Source: Unio delphinus (Eukaryota; Mollusca; Bivalvia; Unionida; Unionidae). Taken from it: a stretch of DNA of 64,000 bases. This document shows, piece by piece, positions 9,471 through 18,827 of this stretch. How positions within the stretch are numbered: position 1 is the stretch's first letter; the number at the start of each line of letters is the position of its first letter. The stretch covers positions 1,190,001-1,254,000 of the forward strand of contig JAQISU010000193.1 of the NCBI GenBank assembly GCA_029339505.1, in the 5' to 3' direction. The notes beneath the pieces were generated by a model. It saw only the letters and a program-made list of their open reading frames with translations. It was not told where the DNA came from and ran no database searches. The translations under genes and the position numbers were made by a program.

Positions 9471-9690
9471 CACGCATCACAAACACACACGGGGGCTGTT
9501 CTACGTTCAAACTGAAACCACCATACCTCCAAGAAATCACCCCGGGTTTGAGATTCGAATGGCTTAAAGCCCCCAATAATATTGAAAAACGTTTCAAATC
9601 GGTACCGTCGACAATAATACCTGCCACGAGATTCGAACGATGGGCACCAGGACAAGATCCCATCCGCGTATGCAACACACTAGTATTTGT
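9471..9690 (-). mobile_element. Possible tRNA-derived SINE
   Basis: On the - strand the segment contains CGTTCGAATCTCG near 9630-9645, a good match to an RNA polymerase III B box. A looser A-box-like stretch lies about 40 bases upstream, with a second TTCGAATCTC near 9550. It ends in the tandem ATTTCATTGTATATA tail. This is the layout of a tRNA-derived SINE with a simple-repeat tail. No intact tRNA fold is evident and no second copy is in the window, so confidence is low. Confidence 0.35.
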
Positions 9691-9699
9691 AATCTACAA

Positions 9700-10130
9700 G
9701 TCTATAATTTTGAATACGATATATGTGTATCACGTGAAGGGTTTAAAGGACCAGGCTCAGTGATGACAACAAGAGATTCTCCAAAACATTGCATTATGCG
9801 GTGCCTGTTGACAAACTTCTACCTGGTGAAACATTAAACCACACAAAAAAAAACATTCAGTCATCAAAAATCCCAGTGAGATACGTGACTACAACAAAAG
9901 AGTTATCGTTGTTTCAAAATCGTATACACACAAGCCCACACGAGTTATTCCCCTTAATGGTACATATAATAATTCAGATATATACGAATTGAATTCTATT
10001 TTTAAATGTTTTAGAAAAAGCGGATTTAGTAATATTCTCTGAAACATATCGTACAGAGGACTCGCAAATATCGAAATACTTTCCAGCTTATTCATTGATT
10101 GAAATACTATTTCTTCGTTAGTTGATGTAT
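9700..10130. other. Polinton stretch without recognisable gene
   Basis: Short frames on both strands (9640-9992 on +, 9889-10095 on -) show no family resemblance, and their codons look like random AT-rich sequence. The - strand segment GITRVGLCVYDFETTITLLL near 9900-9950 is the only mildly protein-like piece and may be debris of a lost gene. Confidence 0.4.
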
Positions 10131-10133
10131 TTT

Positions 10134-10466
10134 TTATTGCATTGGTCTTTTTCCAATTGATTTACAAGTACCAGATTTCCCAAACACAGTATTTTTACTC
10201 TGTGTGATAGCTCGTAAATTCGATAAAGAATTATCATTTCTTATACCGTTTATGTTATCAATCACAAACCGATCCGGGATTTCTCCGTTAAATACCTTGT
10301 AGACAAATCTATGATTAAGATATCTTTTATTTCCAGCACCAAATACCAGATATCCAAGATTATTAACAACACCAACTGGTTTCTTCAGCCTGCGGTGTCT
10401 GACAATACCTTCACGAGATGCTTCATAATCAATGATCGTAGGATGTGGTTGAAATTATTGGTTCAT
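10134..10466 (-). pseudogene. HNH homing-endonuclease-like protein in the Polinton, early stop
   Basis: A 111-codon frame starts MNQ, has TAA as codon 4, then reads on without interruption to TAA at 10134-10136. It contains YLNHRFVYKVFNGEIPDRF then VIDNINGIRNDNSLSNLRAI, the layout of phage-type HNH endonucleases (H-R-x-V-Y...F-x-G-x-I-P...D-H-x-N-G...D-N...N-L-R). The expected catalytic His after Asp is Asn here (IDNING), so this copy is predicted to be inactive even apart from the stop. Small HNH genes of this kind occur in some Polintons, where they may be homing endonuclease passengers. It lies downstream of the zinc-ribbon gene on the same strand. Confidence 0.65.
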
Positions 10467-10505
10467 TTATATACTAAATACTATTTGTCTAATTAATTAT
10501 TTGGT

Positions 10506-10826
10506 TTAATTATTACTTGCGAATCTATCGATGTAGTCTTGAGGTGTTACAATTTTGTCATTGACGCTGTCAGAGACATTAATGGAGTCATTGATGGAGT
10601 TTTCAACTCGTTTATCATAATAGAGCTTTAGTTCTCTGTATCGCTTACCACCACAATTGAGACATAACTGCGACTTACCACGCACACCTACCCCACATCG
10701 TATGCAAGAGCAGGGCCCTAAGCTTCCACGACGTACGCTTTGTAAATGATATCCACATAATTCATTTCTGCATGATTTGTTACAAGCGGTTACTGATCCT
10801 ATCATAAGCCATTTGCAATGATTCAT
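10506..10826 (-). CDS. Polinton Cys-rich zinc-binding protein
   Basis: An intact 106-residue frame starting MNHCKWLMIGSVTACNKSC. Paired cysteines and a histidine (C-x3-C-x4-C-G-x-H, then C-S-C-x2-C-G and C-L-N-C-G-G) suggest two or three small zinc-binding knuckles or ribbons. A low-complexity SIND/SVND stretch and an acidic tail follow. Such small Cys-rich proteins lie next to the polymerase in several Polintons; function is unknown. It is divergent from the polymerase gene, with only about 42 bp between the two starts, so the two may share a promoter region. Confidence 0.6.
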   Translation of the reverse strand: MNHCKWLMIGSVTACNKSCRNELCGYHLQSVRRGSLGPCSCIRCGVGVRGKSQLCLNCGGKRYRELKLYYDKRVENSINDSINVSDSVNDKIVTPQDYIDRFASNN

Positions 10827-10868
10827 TAGATAATAAATTTCTTATTTAAATACTTGTTTTAATTTAAT

Positions 10869-13187
10869 ATGGAGGAGTTCGAGAGATTATCGAAAATTAC
10901 GCCTTGGAAAATGTTGAATTCAATCTCGATATAGTCTCCACTGATGTACCAAAGAGTGTAATAAGTTATAGAAGTATGTTGGGTAGAATCCGTGATTGTT
11001 TTAATGAATTCAAGCGCGATGGAGCATCTCACTGTAGGTCAACATTTCGAATTGATGGTAGTGTTGATTCTACTATGAACGACGAAAGAACAGCAGTGAT
11101 AATCTCGCATCTTGACAACAAAAAGTAGAGTGAAATTCATTATCCGCTCAGAAACGGAGAATTGGATTATACGCGACAAATTTGAACCTATCCTGAAAAA
11201 TGAAAGAACTGTCACAGTGAGTCAGGATTGCAAACCAGGAATTCTGAATTGACAAACCATATTACGAGAGATCATATCCTGTAACTGCGGATGATTATGG
11301 GATCTATCCGATAAATGATAAACCGCTTATTGAAAAATTAAAACCCATGAAATTGTCAGGGAGAATAAATTGTGTAGCAGAACGAATAATAGAACATTTT
11401 ACAAATGCGTTGCGTGGAAACAAATTAACGGATCAAAGACACAAAAAAATAAACGAATGGGGATTAACAGTGAAGGAGAGCGGAGCAACAATTCAAGATA
11501 TAGCCAAATTAGAAACATCATTAAGATTCCCAATAACCGTAATGACGATAACAGGAGAGGTATTACACGAGTCAAAATATAAATCAAATGGATTTCCAAT
11601 CAAAATTATTGACCATAATGAACATGCATGGACACCTGTGGTAACAATACTTCCGCAAGATAGAACCATAAATTATTACACGGGAAATTAATTTTATTTT
11701 ATTTACGATTTAAGTAAAAACGATCCTGTGTCAGTGTGGTTACTTCACAGTTTTGAAGACAAAGAGAGTAAATTCGATCAATTTGTTAGACCCAATGGCG
11801 AATTATACCGTACTGAAGCCCTCCACAACGAGATGAGAAAAACTAGCTAGTGGTTTTTCAACGGATTACGACGAGCAATTATTAACAAACTGTTTTACAA
11901 TACCGTCAGTTGCAGCTCATTTCACGAGAAATAGAAATCTATGGAAACCAACAGGCGCAGAATTTCTCTCAGATATCGAATCAAGCTGCGTGAAATACGG
12001 CCATGGTGGATTATGGAATACAAAATACGACCCTGAAAGTATTATTTCGATTGACATGATTGCGTGTTATCCAGGAAGTTTTCTAGGATATGGAGAGTGT
12101 TCTGAGTACTTCAAAAGATTTTGACTTCCTGCACACGAAATGACCCGTGTTGCGATTAATGGACCACTGCCCGATTTTGATTTCACCGGATTCGTTCGTG
12201 TGATATCATTTGAACTGGCTAAAGGATTTCATCCGTGCTGTTATGTTTGGTTTGGTAGACACATCTCTGAAAAACACTGGTTGACAATAGTGTTATTACG
12301 GTATATGATTGATTCTAAAATGCTGATATCGCTGATTGTCAGTGAAGCAATTATATCATATCGGAAAGAAACTGAAGTCTGGTTACCACAACCCAATAGT
12401 CTACATAGTATAATGAGCGAAAAAAAAAACAATTTCCCGATCTCGACGAAGAATATATCGTGAAATTGTCCAAAGAAATCTTTGAAGTTAGAAATAAACA
12501 CGCAAAAGATCTCGGTAGAAGAATAATTGGTAAGTTCACACAATGTGGAAAATACGACCACAAAAGATATTCTTCGCGGTTGGTTATAGATGATGCTGAA
12601 TACGATTTTATAATCGCAGATGTAACATCTATGGGTATATACGTCGATCGTAAAGAAGCTTTCTTGTCGGATGGAACGAAATTAGGTACAATTGTTACTT
12701 ACACAGAAGGAGAAAATCCTCAATATGAGTACTTAAAGTCGTATATGCTGGATTATGCTTCTATTAATTTACTTTCGATGATGAATAGATTTCCTGAATC
12801 AGCGGTTAGAGTAGCCACTGATTCATTTTATATAGACGTAAAACATAAAGAAGCAGTGGCTGAATTCACTAATTCAGACCAGAGTTGGGGATCATTGAGA
12901 ATTAAAAAGGAAATACTGCGTGATGACTCCAAATCAGCAGATGTTACGATTGAGAACAATTACTTGACAAATAATCAGATATCAGAACTATCTAATGCAC
13001 CATCGTGTTCCGATCCAATATGTAAATATAAAACCAGTTACTTAAATGGCTGTTGTAGGTCAGGGAAGACGACTCGTGCGATCGAACTATTTCGAGGAAA
13101 ATCAAACATGATTGTGCTAACACCAACACACAGACTTGCAAGAGAGATGAAACAGCGAGGAGTTAATGCTTGCACTTATCACAGCTT
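10869..13187 (+). pseudogene. Protein-primed DNA polymerase B with start of fused SF1 helicase, frameshifted
   Basis: This is the replicase of the element. The ATG at 10869 begins MEEFERLSKITPWK, followed across frameshifts by FRIDGSVDSTMNDERTAVII, a long terminal-protein/exonuclease-type region (INCVAERIIEHFTNALRGNK at about 11365, ITVMTITGEVLHESKY), polymerase motif A SIDMIACYPGSF (about 12050-12085), and motif C VRVATDSFYID (about 12805-12840, ATDS in place of DTDS). After the polymerase comes a linker and a helicase Walker A, NGCCRSGKTTRAIELF (about 13045-13095), then VLTPTHRLAREM. The gene is cut at 13187 by a nested LINE and resumes at 14469. Frameshifts near 10905, 11125, 11250, 11700-11850, 12120 and 12450 split the protein. 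The fused helicase is a feature of one polymerase class in Polintons. Confidence 0.85.
13174..13187. repeat. LINE target site duplication, left copy
   Basis: ACTTATCACAGCTT is 14 bp, and it recurs as ACTTACACATCTT at 14469-14481 with one deletion and one substitution. The two copies bracket the LINE, and the polymerase-helicase reading frame continues on either side. Confidence 0.75.
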
Positions 13188-14468
13188 ATAACTCCGTCTG
13201 AGGACAACTCAGCCGGTCCCAAGCCCGGAAAAAGGAGGAGGGTTGATTAGCTGCCGACTGGTCATAAAACCCAGGCATGAACCTGCATGAAGAAAGCCCT
13301 ACTACTCGCAAACTCAATTACCGCATCCGGGGTAGCCGATGTGTCGACGCTGGTCAGTTAAGGATACCCACCAAAAATACATCCAGCTACTTATCAACAC
13401 CTATGACGGGTCAACCAGTCAAGTTCGAGTCCAAGGAGCAAACACGAAGGATTTCTCGGTGAAAACGGGCGTCCGTCAGGGATGCGTGCTCTCACCTAGC
13501 CTCTTTAACATCGTGGTCGATTGTGTCATGCGCAAGGTATTCCTGAGACGTAGAGGGATCACTTTTGGTGCAGGGCTCGATGAACATGCCACAGATCTAA
13601 TGTTCGCGGACGATAGTGCATTTCTCACTGAGGACGAAGCCGAAGAAACAGAAATCCTGCAAGAAATCGCCGATGAAGCAGCTAGATTTGGGTTAAAGAT
13701 CAACACCGCCAAAACAGTCGTCATGACATCGGACAACACCCCAGCGACCGTCTGCCTTTACGTAGTCTATCTTCAGCAAGTAGAGGAATTTAAATACCTG
13801 GGGTCCATAATCCGAAGCAGATCAATAGCGGCCTCCACCGACATCTCGCATCGCCTGGGACTGGCAACGTCTGAGTTCGGGTCACTAGCTTGGTGCATAT
13901 GGAGAAAAAAGGCCCTTTCGGTGGTGACCAAAGTGCGTCTATACCGCACTCTCATCCTCCCAATACTACTATATGGAGCAGAGACGTGGGTCCTCCTAGA
14001 AGCGGACCTCAAGAAGCTGCAGGTATTTCAAATGCGCTGCCTCAGACGAATACTGGGAGTAAACCTTCTGGACAGAATCTCAAATGTGGAAATCCGGGCC
14101 CGATGCTCTCACCAACCGACAGTGGAATCACTGATTAGACGTGCTAGGTTTCGCTGGTTTGGCCATGTCTGCCGAATGGAAGAGAGGCGTCTACCGTATC
14201 AAGCCCTGTGGCGCACCAGACCGGGAACCTGGAAGGTCTCAAGAAATGCACCAAAGAAAACCTGGATCAAACAAGTGGAAAAGGACCTGGCGAACTATGG
14301 CATGACCTCGGCACATGCCAAAGAAAATGCCACGCGGAACCGAAAATGGTGGAAGGAAATAATTGAATTCATCTGCACGGGCAATTTTCGAGCAGCACCC
14401 ACAGTTTCCTATCAACTGCGACCACGCTGATTGGATGGAAACTACGGGACCAAATTGAATTGAAATTG
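13188..14468 (+). mobile_element. Non-LTR retrotransposon (LINE) fragment nested in the Polinton polymerase gene
   Basis: A 1.3-kb 5'-truncated LINE inserted in the sense orientation of the host gene. Its frame (13339-14430) carries the later part of a reverse transcriptase: VRQGCVLSPSLFNIVVD, the catalytic FADDSAFL (about 13600-13620), LKINTAKTVVM and FKYLGSII. The C-terminal region follows, with LYGAETWVL, QMRCLRRILGV, RFRWFGHVCRMEERRLP and a basic Trp-rich tail. The 5' part (13188-13330) is noncoding here. It ends in an (ATTGA)n-like tail at 14452-14468, as in RTE/CR1-type elements. The clade is uncertain; the RTE group is a reasonable guess. The RT core lacks its upstream motifs, so the copy is dead. 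Confidence 0.85.
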
Positions 14469-14481
14469 ACTTACACATCTT
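14469..14481. repeat. LINE target site duplication, right copy
   Basis: ACTTACACATCTT is a near-copy of 13174-13187, placed directly after the (ATTGA)n tail. The host gene's reading frame resumes from it. Confidence 0.75.
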
Positions 14482-15568
14482 CTTTCGATGGAAAGGCGAC
14501 GAATGGACTCCTGATCGAATGGGCGAGAAATATATTCCTGAAATCATTTTTTTATGAGATATGCACAGTGTCGTTAGATGTATTACAAAGGTTTTTTGAT
14601 CGGCTATTGCCAGCGAATACAAAAGTGATAATGTGTGGCGATCATGGTCAACCACCACGATTTGTCGGTTTGTCTCCACATAATTGGCTAAAGAATTTTG
14701 CAGACTATTATGAAGATATTAATACCGATCATAGAGCACTTGATAAACAATTACGCGAGTTCAAGAAACTAATCAGATTACAACCGGATAGAATCCAGCG
14801 TGAAATAGCGAGTGAAATAATTTCGGAAACCCCATTAAATGATTGTTGGGAAGCGTGGAGACCAAACTATTTGGTAGTGGCAAATAGAAAGATAGTCAGA
14901 GATACACTTCAGATGAAGTTATTTAACACACACAAAGAAAACTTTGCAACACTTCCAGTGTCATTGTGTTATAGACCCAAGGATAAACGAAGACAAAATA
15001 TCGAAGTTGATATTCCTGGGCAAAGTGAAAAACAGATTTTTGTGTTAAATGATATTGTGTTGGTTGATATCAGTGTTGTCGAAGATGCATTGCGTGAAAT
15101 CTCCATGGAAGCTAGGATACACAGATACGATACATTCTTCGCAGGAGTTGACTATATCCGATACAATTGTTTGGATCATAGATAATCGCATCGAGTGGTC
15201 GAATTTAGTTTATCTTGCGGTCTCCAGAGTACGAAGAATAAATCAACCTCGAAGAGTTGTTTTAGACTATAATGACACTACAATAAGTGATATTGTCAGC
15301 GATGATATAATCAGAAAAAAAACTCTCTGGTTATAAACAACAAGACAAAAAAAAAGAACAGAAAATTTCATATTAATGCCGAGTTTATAATCACTCTGAA
15401 ACAACAACAGAATAATCACTGCGCGAGTTGCAATTGTATAATGCGTTGTGTTGGTCGGATATGGACCCCTGCCAATTTACCGTAGACAGAAAAAATAGCA
15501 TCGTAGGTCATACCAGAGATAATTTGATGATGACTTGTCTTGAGTGGAACAGACGTAAAAGGTGCTAG
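14469..15568 (+). pseudogene. C-terminal SF1 helicase and HNH domain of the Polinton polymerase, duplication copy A
   Basis: This continues the polymerase-helicase protein after the LINE. Right after the insertion the frame reads RWKGDEWTPDRMGEKYIP, then shifts at a run of seven T (about 14548-14554) into YEICTVSLDVLQRFFDRL, the helicase motif II region. Motif III is VIMCGDHGQPP (about 14630-14660), then WRPNYLVVANRKIVRD, VLNDIVLVDI, and motif VI NLVYLAVSRVRRI (about 15200-15240). A further shift near 15120-15180 splits this part. The tail is an HNH-type zinc domain (NNHCASCNCIM, then QFTVDRKN, GHTRDNL, CLEWNRR). The last C-x2-C is altered to C-L-E-W and the end is shifted, so this HNH copy is defective. 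Confidence 0.8.
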
Positions 15569-15850
15569 TTAAGACCACGCGGTGGTAATTGAGTATCCTC
15601 GGGTATCACTTGTAGTTGTTCACGAGTAAATCCTTGCTGAGGAGCAGTTGAATCCAACCTATAAACTGGCGGTCTACCATAGATCTCGTTATACTAGATA
15701 TTTTATGCGTAGTGACACTCCAAATAGGATCAGTATCTCTTTTATACCGCCTTCGAGCTCTCCTGGTTCATATAAATATCTAACAGTGACATTGCCGTTT
15801 ATCCTGAATAAAGTCCTTCCCATATTGATATCCAAATAACCGCTCAGCAA
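14740..15850. repeat. Tandem duplication inside the Polinton, copy A
   Basis: This 1,111-bp unit spans the helicase C-terminal half, the HNH domain and the tail of the integrase. It matches 15851-17117 closely. Relative to copy B it lacks about 155 bp of integrase sequence: ACATTGCCG at about 15790 joins TTTATCCTGAATAAAG directly, whereas in copy B these lie at about 16910 and 17068. Confidence 0.85.
15569..15850 (-). pseudogene. Truncated integrase C-terminus, duplication copy A
   Basis: Its - strand sequence matches the C-terminal part of the full integrase at 16679-17117 (GNVTVR-LYEPGE and a disrupted tail) but is missing an internal 155-bp block and all of the catalytic core. Several substitutions create stops. 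It is a dead by-product of the tandem duplication. Confidence 0.75.
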
Positions 15851-16686
15851 TTGATCAGCAATTACGCAAGTTCAAAAAACTAATCAGATTACAACCTGAT
15901 AGAATCCAATGTGAAATAGCGCGTGAAATAATTTCAGAAACCTCATTAAAAGATCTTTGAGAAGCGTGGAGACAAAACGATTTGATAATCGCAAGTAGAA
16001 AAATAGTCATAGACACACTTCAGATAAAGTTATTTGAATTGCATAAAGAAAAATTTACAACACTTCCAGTACCGTTGTGTTTTAGGCCTTCGGATACACA
16101 AAAACAGAATATTGAAGTTGATATTCCAGGACAGCGTGAAAAGCAGAATTTAATGTTAAATGATATTGTGCTGGTTGATATCAGCGTCATCGAAGATGCA
16201 TTGCGCGCTGATAAATCCCCATGGACGCTATGTTACGCAGCGATGATACATTCTTCACAGGAATTGACTATATCAAATACAATTGTTTGGATGGTGGATA
16301 ATCACATCGAGTGGTCAAATTTAGTTTATCTCGCAGTGTCCAGAGTACGCAGAATAAATCAGCTTCAAAGAGTTCTTTTAGATGATAACGACACTACAAT
16401 AGGTGATATTGTCAGCGATGATATAATCATAAAAAAAACTTTCTCCTTATAAACAGCAGGATAAAAAAATAATAGAGAATTTGATATTGATGCTGAAATA
16501 ATAATTACGCTGAAGCAAAATCAGAATAATCACTGCGCGAGTTGCAATTGTATAATGCGTTGGTGTTGGTCGGATAAAGATCCTCGACAATTTACCGTAG
16601 ACAGAAAAAATAGAAGCGTAGGGCATACTAGAGATAATGTGATGCTGAGTTGTCTTGAGTGCAACAGACAAAGAGGTGCTAATTAA
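15851..16686 (+). pseudogene. C-terminal SF1 helicase and HNH domain, duplication copy B
   Basis: This second copy of the helicase C-terminal half starts without a start codon at the duplication junction. It reads through to TGA at about 15957, where copy A has Trp (EAW context). It then continues open as ASRKIVIDTLQIKLFE, VLVDISVIEDALR and NLVYLAVSRVRRINQ to 16452. After a shift in an A-rich run it carries an intact-looking HNH/zinc domain: NNHCASCNCIMRWCW, QFTVDRKNRSVGHTRDNVML, then CLECNRQRG with both C-x2-C pairs kept. It ends at TAA 16684-16686, overlapping the convergent integrase stop by 8 bp. This overlap and the better HNH suggest copy B keeps the ancestral 3' end of the polymerase gene. 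Confidence 0.75.
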
Positions 16687-17117
16687 GACCACGCGGCGGT
16701 AATTGAGTATCCTCGGGTATCACTTGCAGTTGTTCACGAGTAAATCCTCGCTGAGGAGCGGTCAAATCCAGTCTATAGATTGCTGGTCTACCCGTAGATC
16801 GTGTTATACTAGATATGTTATGCATGGTAACGCTCCAAATAGGATCAGTAGCTCTTTTTATGCCACCTTCGATTTCTCCTGGTTCATATAAATCCCTAAC
16901 AGTGACATTACCGAGTATTGGTTGTTTTGAAAATTCTTTTTGCAATTGTACGGGTATATGCTTCTTTTTAATCGCGTTGTTAGGTTTCATGTTGATTGTT
17001 CGATTAATCTCATTATTCAGCACGATAATTACGTCTGGTAATCTCTTGACCCATTCACGAGATCGTTTATCCTGAATAAAGTCCTTCCCGTATTGATATC
17101 CAAATAACCGCTCAGCA
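15851..17117. repeat. Tandem duplication inside the Polinton, copy B
   Basis: This matches 14740-15850 with scattered substitutions and retains the ~155-bp integrase block missing from copy A. The divergence between copies is visible in every line of the alignment, so the duplication is not recent. Confidence 0.85.
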
Positions 17118-17649
17118 AGTGTCCGATTAAATCGTTCAACAATTGCCTGATCACGATGTAGTGCAGTATGTCCTCGTCTGATTGTGACATTATGATGCTT
17201 CATTGTTGATAACACTGCACCCTGAAATTCCTTGCCAGAATCAACTTGTAATACATTTGGCCAATGCAGAGGACCCCTTCGATAAATCCTTTCAAACGCA
17301 GAAGCCCCTTCAGTTGATGATTTTGTCTTTAGAGGTTCTGCTTGTTTGTATATACTCGCAACATCAACTACGGTTAGCGCACATTTGTAAACACCATCAT
17401 GCGGCAGAAATAATATATCAGCCTAATGAACCTCATTAGGTGCGCTGACATCAAAATGTGAGATGTTAGTTGTTTAGGCGGTGGTAGATAAATTTGCCAT
17501 ATCGCCTGTTTGGATAACCGATTCGCTGCAGTGGTATTTTTCACCTTTGCGGCCTTAGCGAGTTTATTGATTGCTGATTTACCCTCCAGTATCCTCTTGG
17601 AGAATACTAAATAGATTCCATGATGTTATTAATTACCAGCACCCATCAT
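16679..17649 (-). pseudogene. Polinton retroviral-type integrase, nonsense and frameshift
   Basis: This is the DDE recombinase that inserts the element. The protein reads in one frame from about 17440 to 16679. The catalytic core shows the first Asp in ADILFLPHDGVYKCALTVVD, the second in VLQVDSGKEFQGAV, and the Glu in QAIVERFNRTL. The second Asp and the Glu are separated by 34 residues, as in D,D-35-E integrases. The C-terminal domain ends REQLQVIPEDTQLPPRGLN, typical of Polinton integrases. TAG at 17423-17425 lies just before the first catalytic Asp, and the N-terminal third (17440-17649) is split by further stops and shifts. The likely start overlaps the PLA2 stop (ATGA at 17646-17651). The 3' end overlaps the polymerase gene end tail-to-tail. 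Confidence 0.85.
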
Positions 17650-18147
17650 CAATTTACTTTTTCCGATTTTATCAACCATGAAGCCAATTTTTCTTTCATG
17701 GATTTATCAGTGACATACTTCAACGCATGAATCAATTTCACATCTGCGATATGTCTGTGTTGCAGATTACTGCTTTTATAAGCAACATCATGAGCATGAC
17801 ACGCCTTATCAATGGCGTTTATTGGGTTTTCACCGGGTCGGGGTTGGTTTTGATCATCGAGTCGGATATCGAGTCTGGTCCCGGGTCCACAATAAATATA
17901 CCCTGGAAGGTATTTTTCTCCCGGATATTTTGCCCATGGTGTTCCTGGGAGTTTTACTAACTTGGCTGCAATATTACCTCCTCGTTTTTTTTAAATCCTT
18001 GATTTTATCAAGGGAAACAAATCTAAATTGTTTGGTACCACATTCTACACACTTACCAGCAAGTGCTGATCTGTTATTTTTAGTTGTAATCGTCGTCAAG
18101 GCGTTTTTGCTAGAACGCTTCTTACATTTCACACAATATAAATCCAT
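17649..18147 (-). pseudogene. Zinc-ribbon and PLA2-like (parvovirus VP1 type) protein, one frameshift
   Basis: The gene starts at ATG 18147 with an N-terminal zinc ribbon (MDLYCVKCKKRS, later GKCVECGTKQF). At a run of eight T on the + strand (17985-17992) the frame shifts by one. The second part is a phospholipase-A2-like domain: LPGTPWAKYPGEKYLPGY, the calcium-loop motif YCGPGTRLDI (about 17870-17900), and the catalytic helix DKACHAHDVAYK (about 17775-17805) with the His-Asp pair. In parvoviruses such a domain acts during membrane passage. Polintons and adintoviruses encode relatives with the same presumed role. It ends at TGA 17649-17651, overlapping the integrase start. The 17-bp gap to the divergent ATPase suggests a shared bidirectional promoter. 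Confidence 0.75.
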
Positions 18148-18164
18148 AATTTATTTATAATATC

Positions 18165-18827
18165 ATGAATGTAATTGATTTTTCGACGACTAAAACACGA
18201 GAACCAGTTAAGCATCATGCAGCGCTACCGAATTCTATTCGCATGATTATAATCGGACCATCTGGAAGTGGCAAGACACAACTGCTACTTAATTTGTTAA
18301 CGAGATGGATGAAATGAGACAAATTGTATTTAGTAGCCCCGAGTGTAGACGATCAGCGATGTTACGAGTTGTTAAATGATTCTAACCAGAAAGCAGAATC
18401 GGATATCGATGAGGATATTATTGAGTTTATAACCGATATCGAGGAAGCACCGAGCATTGATGATATTGATGGAAGTATTAACAATTTAGTCGTATATGAT
18501 GATGTCATGTTAGACAATCAAAAGAATCCCACTAGGATATTTTCCAGAGGTAGGCATAAAAATACCGATGTGATATATGTCACTCAACGATACACTCAAA
18601 TACCAAAAGTAATCAGAGATAACTGCAATATTCTTGCTGTATTCAGTGGAGTTGACACACATACGCTACGAAATATTTGGCAAACTTGGTGCGGCGGTGA
18701 TATGGATTATAATCTCTTTCGAAATTTCTTTATTCACGCTCAGTCAATCCCACATGGATTTGTAACGATAAATTTGCACGACCCGAGATCAAGATATAGT
18801 GTCGGACTTGATAAAATATTCGGTTGA
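18165..18827 (+). pseudogene. Polinton FtsK/A32-like packaging ATPase with in-frame TGA
   Basis: This is the genome-packaging ATPase of the HerA/FtsK superfamily. ATG 18165 begins MNVIDFSTTKTREPVKHHAA, followed by Walker A IIGPSGSGKTQLLLNLL (P-loop at 18255-18278), TGA at 18315-18317 after RWMK, then LYLVAPSVDDQ, an acidic linker, Walker B LVVYDDVMLD (about 18486-18515), and FSRGRHKNTDVIYVTQRYTQ. The C-terminal part ends RSRYSVGLDKIFG at 18827. At 220 codons it matches the usual length. The single stop codon is the only lesion I see. The gene ends exactly where the right terminal repeat begins and is divergent from the PLA2 gene. Confidence 0.88.

Noticed and set aside
9304..9678. Two overlapping - strand frames with ISFHCIYLSFHC-type repeats
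   Set aside because: They are read across the AATGAAATGATA tandem repeat and the tRNA-like sequence and do not resemble any family.
9889..10095. Small - strand hydrophobic protein
   Set aside because: No homologous pattern, random-like AT-rich codons; only weak hints of a lost gene.
12241..12563. - strand frames opposite the polymerase
   Set aside because: They are antisense to conserved polymerase sequence.
13476..14679. - strand and alternative frames in the LINE
   Set aside because: They are shadows of the + strand reverse transcriptase frame.
16703..17439. + strand frames opposite the integrase
   Set aside because: They are antisense to the catalytic core and have no family resemblance.
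18165..18827. TGA read as an amino acid (alternative code or selenocysteine) in the ATPase
   Set aside because: TAA and TAG also interrupt neighbouring Polinton genes, and the FMO exons use standard stops, so decay is simpler.
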